In this document: piece after piece, positions 1 to 7,823 of the stretch
Layout: each line of letters begins with the position of its first letter
Position numbering within the stretch: the stretch's first letter is position 1
From: an uncultured Oscillospiraceae bacterium
GTDB taxonomy: Bacteria; Bacillota_A; Clostridia; Oscillospirales; Oscillospiraceae
Assembly: GCA_947631215.1 (NCBI GenBank)
Contig: CANRKN010000064.1
Coordinates: forward strand, 1 to 11,669
Reading direction: 5' to 3'
Length of the DNA: 11,669 bases
The notes under the pieces: generated by a model
Told to the model about the DNA's origin: nothing
Databases searched by the model: none
Seen by the model: only the letters and a program-made list of their open reading frames with translations
Made by a program: the position numbers and the translations under genes

Positions 1-2331
<2,331 letters not shown>

Positions 2332-2337
2332 GGATAT

Positions 2338-2829
2338 ATGGACATTGTCGGTTTTATCACGGATATGGGCGCGGGCAAAGCCCTTGCCACGCTGGTCGTC
2401 TCCATGCTCCCGGTGGTGGAGCTCAGAGGCGCTATCCCCGTGGGCGTGGGGCTGGGCCTGCCGGTGTGGCAGGCGGCGCTGCTGGCCATGCTGGGCAATA
2501 TGATCCCCGTGCCCTTCATCATCGCCTTTATGCGCACGGTGATGGACTGGCTGCGCCAGCGCTCCGACCGGGCGCGCCGGTTCGTGGCTTGGCTGGAATC
2601 CAAGGGGACAGGGAAGAAGGCGGACCGGGTCCGTCAGGCCAAGTTCTGGGGTCTTTTCCTGTTCGTGGCCATCCCGCTGCCCGGCACGGGCGCCTGGACC
2701 GGCGCGCTGGTGGCGGCGCTTTTGAACATGCGTATGAAAGCCGCCATCCCGCCCATCCTTCTGGGTGTGCTGGCCGCCGGGCTCATCGTCTCCCTGGCCA
2801 CCGCCGGGGTCGTCCACCTGGTGTTCTGA
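2338..2829 (+). CDS. Small membrane protein, Sm_multidrug_ex / COG2426 family
   Basis: A 163-residue, highly hydrophobic protein that matches the COG2426 'putative small multidrug export' family; the family name is historical and the true role is not known. Predicted membrane segments are at about residues 15-35, 43-66, 103-127 and 136-160, with a strongly basic stretch in the middle (about 73-102). Two related proline/glycine motifs precede or interrupt the helices: PVVELRGAIP at 25-34 and IPLPGTGAWTG at 112-122. Such paired elements are typical of this family and resemble the re-entrant loops proposed for DedA-like proteins, which is an inference. The ATG at 2338 lies 6 nt after the uvrA stop, with GGAG at 2324-2327 inside the end of uvrA as ribosome binding site, so translation is probably coupled to uvrA. 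The recD2 start follows after 2 nt. Confidence 0.88.
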   Translation: MDIVGFITDMGAGKALATLVVSMLPVVELRGAIPVGVGLGLPVWQAALLAMLGNMIPVPFIIAFMRTVMDWLRQRSDRARRFVAWLESKGTGKKADRVRQAKFWGLFLFVAIPLPGTGAWTGALVAALLNMRMKAAIPPILLGVLAAGLIVSLATAGVVHLVF

Positions 2830-2831
2830 GC

Positions 2832-5042
2832 ATGCCAGAGCAGGAACTGGAACAGCTGGCGGGGCGGGTGGCCTCGGTCATCTATACCAACGACGAGAAC
2901 GGCTACACCGTCCTTCGCATGGAGGTGGACGACGGCTCTCAGGCCATCGTGGTGGGCAGCATCCCCATGGCCGCGCCGGGAGAGTACATGACCGCCTGGG
3001 GCAGCTGGACCCGGCACGCCACCCACGGGGAGCAGTTCAAGGCCGCTTTCTCGGAGCGCACCATGCCCACGGGCGCCTCCGCCATATTCGACTATCTCTC
3101 CAGCCGGGTCATCAAGGGCATCGGCCCTGCCACGGCAGCCCAGATCGTGGGCACGTTCGGGGACGAGTCCCTGAACGTGCTCCGGGACCACCCGGAAAAG
3201 CTGGCGACGCTGCGGGGCGTCTCCATGCAAAAGGCCCAGGAGATGAGCGCCCAGTTCCGCCGCCAGACCGGCATACGGACCTTGATGGAATATCTGGCCG
3301 CGGCGGGGATCGCCCCGGTGCTGGCCCTGCGCCTTTACCGCTATTACGGGGAGGACGCCCTGCAGGTGGTGGAGGAGAACCCCTATGTGCTCTCCGGCGT
3401 GCGCATCGGCGCCTCCTTTGCCGAGGCGGACGCACTGGCCCTGGCCAACGGCGTGGAGGCGGACGCGCCCCAGCGGGTGGCCGCGGCGCTCTTATTCGAG
3501 CTGCGCCACAACAGCGAGAACGGCCACTGCTTTCTGCCCCAGGACAAGCTCACCGCCGCCACGGCCCAGCTCATCGAGGTGGAGCCGCAGCAGATAGGGG
3601 AGGGGCTGGACCTTCTCCTGGAGGAGGGCGAGGTGGTCCTGGAGCCTGTGTCCAACGTCACCGCCTGCTACCTGTCGCCCCTCTACGCCGCGGAGGTATA
3701 TGTGGCCGCCCGGCTGCGGGAGATGGCGGGCCATACCTACGAAGAACACCGGGTGAACGTGGAACGGGTCATCGAGAAGCTGGAGGCGGAGCAGGGCATA
3801 CGCTTCGCGCCCCTGCAGCGCCAGACCCTGAACGCCGCAGTCCAGCGTCAGCTGGTGGTCATCACCGGCGGCCCCGGCACCGGCAAGACCACCTCTGTCC
3901 GGGCGGTGCTGGCGCTATTCGACGCCATGGGCCTGGAGACCATGCTGGCGGCCCCCACTGGACAGGCGGCCAAGAGACTCTCTACTCTGACCGGTCGGGA
4001 CGCCTCCACCATTCACCGCCTTTTGGAGGCCAGCTTTTCCCCGGAAACGGATTCCACTGTTTTCCGGAAAAACGAGAGGGAGACGCTGCGGTGCGACGCG
4101 CTCATATTGGACGAGTGCTCCATGGTGGATATGACCCTCATGCGGGCGGTGCTGGCCGCCATCGGGCCAAGCTGCCGGCTGGTGCTGGTAGGGGACGCGG
4201 ACCAGCTTCCCTCCGTGGGGCCCGGGGCCGTGTTCCGGGACGTGATCCGAAGCGGCGTGGCCGAGACCGTGCGCCTTACCGAGATATTCCGCCAGAAGAC
4301 GGACAGCCGCATCGTCCTGGCCGCCCATCAGATAGACCATGGCAAGGTCCCGGACCTCAAGGCCAACAACGGCGGATTTTACTTCCTGCGCCGCCGGGAG
4401 GCGGAGGCCGCGGCGGAGACCATCGTATCCCTGTGCAAAGAGCGGCTTCCAAAAAACATGTCCATCCCCTCCGATGAGATACAGGTCCTCACCCCTACCC
4501 GCAAGGGAGAGGCGGGCACAGAGGAGCTCAACAAACGCCTGCAGGAGGCCCTTAACCCGCCCGTCGGTGGCAAAAACGAGTTCACCTTCGCCGGCCGCAT
4601 CTTTCGGGAGGGGGACCGGGTCATGCAGGTGCGCAACAACTACGACATCGGCTGGAAAGCCGCCGACATGACCAGCGGCTACGGCATTTTCAACGGGGAT
4701 ATCGGCTATATCCGCTCCATCGACCCGGCCTCGGGCAGCTTTACGGTGGACTTTGACGGCCGCCTAGCTGAGTATGTCCAGGAGCAGGCCTCGGAGCTGG
4801 ACCACGCCTGGGCCACCACGGTCCACAAGGCCCAGGGCAGCGAGTACCGGGCTGTGGTCCTGGCCGCGGTGCGCGCCGCGCCCCAGCTCATGTACCGGAG
4901 CCTTCTCTATACCGCCGTGACCCGCGCCGCAGAGCTTCTGGTCATCGTGGGGGACGACGGCGTCGTCCGGGCCATGACGGAGAACGCCCGGCGGGCCAAG
5001 CGGTACAGCGGCCTTCGCATCCGCATGCTGGAAGATGAGTAA
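2832..5042 (+). CDS. recD2: RecD2-type ATP-dependent 5'-3' DNA helicase
   Basis: Superfamily 1B helicase of the RecD2/YrrC group, acting in DNA repair and fork stability in bacteria, usually independent of RecBCD. The 736 residues fit the family (about 700-800). The N-terminal domain carries the typical NDENGYTVLRMEV strand (about 21-33); a helix-hairpin-helix signature IKGIGPATAAQIVG begins at residue 94. Helicase motifs: Q-like region LQRQTLNAA near 327-337; Walker A GGPGTGKT at 346-353 (Lys352); motif Ia APTGQAAKRL; Walker B LDECSMVD with Asp427/Glu428; motif III GDADQLPSVGPG from 454; an SH3-like insertion near 585-650; VHKAQGSE near 664; motif VI YTAVTRA at 693-699 with Arg698 as arginine finger. 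The frame is open upstream to 2190, but that part lies over uvrA and the membrane protein; ATG 2832 starts the family-like N-terminus 2 nt after the previous stop. No good ribosome binding site precedes it, which suggests coupled translation. Its last 8 nt overlap comF. Confidence 0.95.
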   Translation: MPEQELEQLAGRVASVIYTNDENGYTVLRMEVDDGSQAIVVGSIPMAAPGEYMTAWGSWTRHATHGEQFKAAFSERTMPTGASAIFDYLSSRVIKGIGPATAAQIVGTFGDESLNVLRDHPEKLATLRGVSMQKAQEMSAQFRRQTGIRTLMEYLAAAGIAPVLALRLYRYYGEDALQVVEENPYVLSGVRIGASFAEADALALANGVEADAPQRVAAALLFELRHNSENGHCFLPQDKLTAATAQLIEVEPQQIGEGLDLLLEEGEVVLEPVSNVTACYLSPLYAAEVYVAARLREMAGHTYEEHRVNVERVIEKLEAEQGIRFAPLQRQTLNAAVQRQLVVITGGPGTGKTTSVRAVLALFDAMGLETMLAAPTGQAAKRLSTLTGRDASTIHRLLEASFSPETDSTVFRKNERETLRCDALILDECSMVDMTLMRAVLAAIGPSCRLVLVGDADQLPSVGPGAVFRDVIRSGVAETVRLTEIFRQKTDSRIVLAAHQIDHGKVPDLKANNGGFYFLRRREAEAAAETIVSLCKERLPKNMSIPSDEIQVLTPTRKGEAGTEELNKRLQEALNPPVGGKNEFTFAGRIFREGDRVMQVRNNYDIGWKAADMTSGYGIFNGDIGYIRSIDPASGSFTVDFDGRLAEYVQEQASELDHAWATTVHKAQGSEYRAVVLAAVRAAPQLMYRSLLYTAVTRAAELLVIVGDDGVVRAMTENARRAKRYSGLRIRMLEDE

Positions 5043-5715
5043 GCTTTCAGATTGGCTGCTGGACCTCTTTTATCCCAGCCGCTGCGTGTTCTGCCGCCGC
5101 TTTCTCCCACCGGGGCCGCCCCGGATATGCCCGGCCTGCCAGGGAAAGCTGCCCCGAACGGAGGACGGCCGCCGGCGGAAGGGGGACTTCTTCTCCGAGT
5201 GCATCTCGGCGCTCTACTATGAGGGCGACGTGCGGGAGGCCATCCACCGCTACAAGTTCAATGGCGTGCAGGCCTACGCCCTCGTATTCGGGGAGCTGAC
5301 CGCCTCGGTCATCTACGAGCAACTGGAAGGGGAGTACGACATCCTCTCCTGGGTGCCCCTGGACCCCAAACGGCGCCGGGAGCGCGGCTATGACCAGACG
5401 GAGCTCATAGCCCGGGACGTGGGCAGAAGGCTTAGGAAAGAACCGGTGCCGGTGCTCAGAAAGCGCCGGGGCGTGAAGGCCCAATCCAAGACCGGCGCGC
5501 CGGAGGCCAGAAAGGCTAATATCGCCGGGGCATATAGCGTCATTGACCCCGCTCTGGTGGACGGGAAGAGGATATTGCTCATCGACGACATCGTCACCAC
5601 CGGCGCCACGCTTTCCGAGTGCGCCAAGACCCTGCTCATGGCCGGGGCGGAGGAGGTCCGCTGCGCCACCCTTGCCAGCACGAGAGAGGAAAAAGAAGAC
5701 CATCCGGGGCGTTAG
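5035..5715 (+). CDS. comF: ComF family protein (phosphoribosyltransferase-like)
   Basis: A 226-residue ComF/ComFC (GntX-like) protein. The family is needed for natural transformation in several bacteria, probably at the step of handling incoming single-stranded DNA in the cytoplasm, but is also kept in species not known to be competent. An N-terminal four-Cys zinc site is visible (Cys17, Cys20, Cys32, Cys35), followed by the family motif RRRERGYDQTELIA in the middle and the phosphoribosyltransferase PRPP loop LLIDDIVTTGAT with Asp184 and Asp185. All expected elements are intact. The ATG overlaps the end of recD2 by 8 nt, a typical arrangement for translational coupling; the bases just before it (GGAAG) are too close to act as a normal ribosome binding site. 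In Bacillus the partner gene is the comFA helicase; here the adjacent helicase is RecD2 and no comFA is visible. Confidence 0.93.
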   Translation: MSKLSDWLLDLFYPSRCVFCRRFLPPGPPRICPACQGKLPRTEDGRRRKGDFFSECISALYYEGDVREAIHRYKFNGVQAYALVFGELTASVIYEQLEGEYDILSWVPLDPKRRRERGYDQTELIARDVGRRLRKEPVPVLRKRRGVKAQSKTGAPEARKANIAGAYSVIDPALVDGKRILLIDDIVTTGATLSECAKTLLMAGAEEVRCATLASTREEKEDHPGR

Positions 5716-5720
5716 CCCCC

Positions 5721-5728
5721 AGGAGGAG
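5721..5728 (+). promoter_or_regulatory. Strong Shine-Dalgarno site of the MreB-like gene
   Basis: AGGAGGAG lies 6 nt before ATG 5735, in the 19-nt gap after the comF stop. It is the best ribosome binding site in the five-gene unit and fixes the MreB-like start, even though the frame is open further upstream to 5543 across comF. It suggests that the actin homologue is translated independently of comF and perhaps at a higher level. Confidence 0.85.
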
Positions 5729-5734
5729 AGATAT

Positions 5735-6775
5735 ATGCTGTTTTTTGAAAGAGACATCGCCATCGACCTGGGCACCATGACGACGCTGATGTACGTGCGG
5801 GGCCGGGGCATACGGCTTCGTGAGTCGTCCCTGGTGGCCCTGGACAGCACCAACGGCCGGCTTTTGCGCATCGGCGAGGAGGCCAAGAAGATGCTGGGCC
5901 GCACGCCCGCCAACATCGTAGCCATCAGCCCCATCGTGGCGGGGGTCATCTCCGACTACGACATGACCGCGCGGATGCTCAAGGAATTTATCGGCCGCAT
6001 CACGTCCTTCAGCCTCTTCAAACCCCGGGTGCTCATATGCGTGCCCGGCTCCATCACCGGCGTGGAGGAGCGCGCCCTCATCGACGCGGCCATCGAGGCC
6101 GGCGCGAGAAAGGTGTATCTGAAGGAGGCCAGCCTCGCCACCGCCGTGGGCGCGGGCATCGATATCGCCAAAGCTGACGGCCACATGGTGGTAGACATCG
6201 GCAGCGGCACCACGGAGGTGGCCGTGGTGAGCCTGGGCGGCGTGGTGGAGCAGGAGTCCATCAAGACCGCCGGCGCGTCCTTCGACGAGGCCATCGTCCG
6301 TTATATCCGCAAAAAGCATAATCTCCTCATCGGCCTTCGCACCGCGGAGGAGCTGAAGCAGTCCATTGGCTGCGTCCATCCCCGGCCGGAGGTATCCTAT
6401 GAGGAGGTGAAGGGGCGCTGTCTCGTGACGGGCCTGCCCCGGAGCGTCACCGTGAGCTCCGCCGACATGATAGAGGCCCTGGAGGAGCCCATGGACCGGC
6501 TTATGGAGGCCATCCACCTAGTCCTGGAGCGCACGCCCCCCGAGCTGGTGGCGGACGTGTCCGAAAACGGCATCGTCCTCTCCGGCGGCGGCAGCCAGAT
6601 ATGGGGGCTGGACAAGCTCATCACCGAGCAGACCGGCATCGAGGCCGTGCTGGTGGACGACGCCCTCTCCTGCACCGCCTACGGCGCGGGCAGGCTCCTG
6701 CAGAACCTCAACGACATGCAGGAGGGCATGATAAACCTGGCCCGCCAGCGGCAGATGAAGGGCAGCGCGAATTGA
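5735..6775 (+). CDS. mreB: Divergent MreB/Mbl-family bacterial actin homologue
   Basis: A 346-residue protein aligning over its full length with MreB/Mbl, the membrane-bound actin filaments that guide lateral wall synthesis. Actin-fold landmarks: phosphate-1 loop IDLGTMTTLMY (residues 10-20); GEEAKKMLGRTP; CVPGSITGVEERALIDAA; phosphate-2 loop VVDIGSGTTEVAV with Asp154 and Thr159; LERTPPELVADV; and C-terminal LSGGGSQIWGLDKLI followed by DALSCTAYGAG. Several positions nearly fixed in MreB are changed: DLGTAN to DLGTMT, EPSVVA to ESSLVA, EEPxxAAIGAG to KEASLATAVGAG (Ala132 in place of the catalytic Glu), AGDxxD to AGASFD, and GGGALL to GGGSQI. It is therefore probably a specialised paralogue and not the main MreB; no mreC or mreD follows. 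It is the last gene of the unit and ends at the 6776-6802 hairpin. Family assignment is firm, the exact role is not. Confidence 0.88.
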   Translation: MLFFERDIAIDLGTMTTLMYVRGRGIRLRESSLVALDSTNGRLLRIGEEAKKMLGRTPANIVAISPIVAGVISDYDMTARMLKEFIGRITSFSLFKPRVLICVPGSITGVEERALIDAAIEAGARKVYLKEASLATAVGAGIDIAKADGHMVVDIGSGTTEVAVVSLGGVVEQESIKTAGASFDEAIVRYIRKKHNLLIGLRTAEELKQSIGCVHPRPEVSYEEVKGRCLVTGLPRSVTVSSADMIEALEEPMDRLMEAIHLVLERTPPELVADVSENGIVLSGGGSQIWGLDKLITEQTGIEAVLVDDALSCTAYGAGRLLQNLNDMQEGMINLARQRQMKGSAN

Positions 6776-6802
6776 AAAGCAGGAGGCATCGCCTCCTGCT
6801 TT
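6776..6802. terminator. Bidirectional intrinsic terminator between convergent genes
   Basis: Perfect 12-bp inverted repeat: AAAGCAGGAGGC (6776-6787), 3-nt spacer, GCCTCCTGCTTT (6791-6802). It starts one base after the stop codon of the MreB-like gene, and its right arm includes the last base of the minus-strand hydrolase stop codon (6804-6802). The T tract is short on both strands (TTT on plus, TTTT on minus), but the stem is GC-rich. It is placed to end both transcripts. Confidence 0.8.
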
Positions 6803-7731
6803 CATATGTGCTTGTCCATCCAGGCCAGCACGTCCTCCCAGACCTTTTCCTTTTCCAGCTCGTTCAGTACTTCATGCCGGTGGCCGGGATAGAGCTTCAC
6901 GGTCACATCCTTCATGCCCGCCTTTTGGAACTGGCCGGCCACCTTTTGCACGCCCTTGCCGTAGGCGCCCACCGGGTCCGCGTCCCCGGCGATGAAGAGG
7001 ACTGGTAAAGTTTTTTTCATCTTTGCCATATGGTCCGCCCGGCCGATGATGGAAAGGCCGTCCATCATGTCGTACATGAGCCCCGCCGTGGCGGTGAAGC
7101 CGCACAGGGGGTCCGCGTCATAGGCCCGTACCACCGCCTCATCACGGCATATCCAGTCGTTGGGGCCGACGGGGTTTTCAATCTTCTTGAGGTAACTGCC
7201 GAAGGCGAGCTTCTGGAGCGTGGGGCTGCGGTACTTGCTGCCGTGGGCCTTGATCTCACACTTGGCCAGCACCTTGCCCGCCGCGCAGACGACGCCCGGC
7301 TGCCGGCCCGTGCCGGAAAGGACGCAGGCATTGCATCCGTCGGGGTATACGCCCAAGTACGTCCGGGCGATGAAGCTGCCCATGCTGTGGCCGAAGAGGA
7401 CCATGGGCTTGCCGGGATACTTCTCCGACAGCAGGTCGTGGAGGCGCTTTTCGTCGTCCACCAGGTGCTCCCAGCCTTTTTCATCGGAGAACCAGCCCAG
7501 CTCCGTGTCGTCGTGGATGCTCTCCCCGTGGCCCAGGTGGTCATCTCCGCAGACCACGTAGCCGTGGTCCGTGAGAAAGCTGGCAAATGCGTCGTAGCGG
7601 GCTATATACTCCGCCACGCCGTGGACCAGCTGGACCACGGCTTTGACCTGGCCCTCCGGCTCCCAGAGGCGGCAGTGGATGTCGTGGACGCCGTCGGAGG
7701 AGGGAAATGTAAAATCGCTGATTTTACCCAT
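6802..7731 (-). CDS. Alpha/beta hydrolase, monoacylglycerol lipase / lysophospholipase type
   Basis: A 309-residue serine hydrolase of the Hydrolase_4 (PldB/COG2267) group, whose members cleave monoacylglycerols or lysophospholipids. The N-terminus has the family opening (SSDGVHDIHCRLWEP) and the oxyanion strand VVQLVHGVAEYIARYDAFA at about 32-50. The nucleophile elbow GHSMG has Ser116; the acid is probably Asp252 in AGDADPVG; the base is His286 in PGHRHEVLNE. The triad looks complete. No signal peptide or membrane segment is seen, so it should be cytoplasmic. ATG at 7731 is supported by AGGATGG 9 nt upstream on the minus strand. It is divergent from glpK across 92 bp, which fits a role in freeing glycerol from glycerolipids, but the substrate cannot be read from sequence; a general esterase is the main alternative. 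Its transcript ends at the shared 6776-6802 hairpin. Confidence 0.88.
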   Translation of the reverse strand: MGKISDFTFPSSDGVHDIHCRLWEPEGQVKAVVQLVHGVAEYIARYDAFASFLTDHGYVVCGDDHLGHGESIHDDTELGWFSDEKGWEHLVDDEKRLHDLLSEKYPGKPMVLFGHSMGSFIARTYLGVYPDGCNACVLSGTGRQPGVVCAAGKVLAKCEIKAHGSKYRSPTLQKLAFGSYLKKIENPVGPNDWICRDEAVVRAYDADPLCGFTATAGLMYDMMDGLSIIGRADHMAKMKKTLPVLFIAGDADPVGAYGKGVQKVAGQFQKAGMKDVTVKLYPGHRHEVLNELEKEKVWEDVLAWMDKHI

Positions 7732-7750
7732 AGCAATACACCATCCTGCG

Positions 7751-7759
7751 TGATATAAT
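7751..7759 (+). promoter_or_regulatory. Extended -10 promoter for glpK
   Basis: TGATATAAT holds a perfect TATAAT (7754-7759) with the extended -10 TG one base upstream. No good -35 lies at the proper distance (TAGCAA at 7731-7736 is the best and is poor), which the extended -10 would offset. Predicted transcription start is near 7766, giving a leader of about 58 nt before glpK. The only rival on the opposite strand is a poor minus-strand pair: TTGTAA (7788-7783) and TTTAAG (7765-7760). Confidence 0.5.
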
Positions 7760-7774
7760 CTTAAATTGCGTATA

Positions 7775-7794
7775 GGGATATTTTACAATATCCC
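7775..7794. promoter_or_regulatory. Perfect 8-4-8 palindrome, candidate operator
   Basis: GGGATATT (7775-7782), spacer TTAC, AATATCCC (7787-7794), with no mismatch. It sits just after the predicted glpK transcription start and overlaps a possible minus-strand -35 for the hydrolase gene, so a bound repressor could affect both divergent genes. It could also fold as a weak AT-rich hairpin in the glpK leader. It does not match the cre consensus of CcpA. The cognate regulator is unknown and no regulator gene is in the window. Confidence 0.45.
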
Positions 7795-7810
7795 CATCCA
7801 TTCGTCAACG

Positions 7811-7816
7811 AGGAGG
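7811..7816 (+). promoter_or_regulatory. Shine-Dalgarno site of glpK
   Basis: AGGAGG lies 7 nt before ATG 7824 and fixes the glycerol kinase start. Confidence 0.8.
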
Positions 7817-7823
7817 CGCGCTT

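Noticed and set aside
2765..4477. 570-residue open frame in another plus frame
   Set aside because: It is a Gly/Arg/Pro-rich shadow of recD2; the recD2 frame carries all helicase motifs.
2832..5042. RecD2 as part of a phage defence island
   Set aside because: No nuclease, methylase, toxin, integrase or other defence or mobile gene is nearby; the neighbours are repair and housekeeping genes and composition is uniform.
5543..5734. N-terminal extension of the MreB-like protein by 64 residues
   Set aside because: It overlaps comF in another frame; AGGAGGAG before ATG 5735 and the MreB-type N-terminus fix the start.
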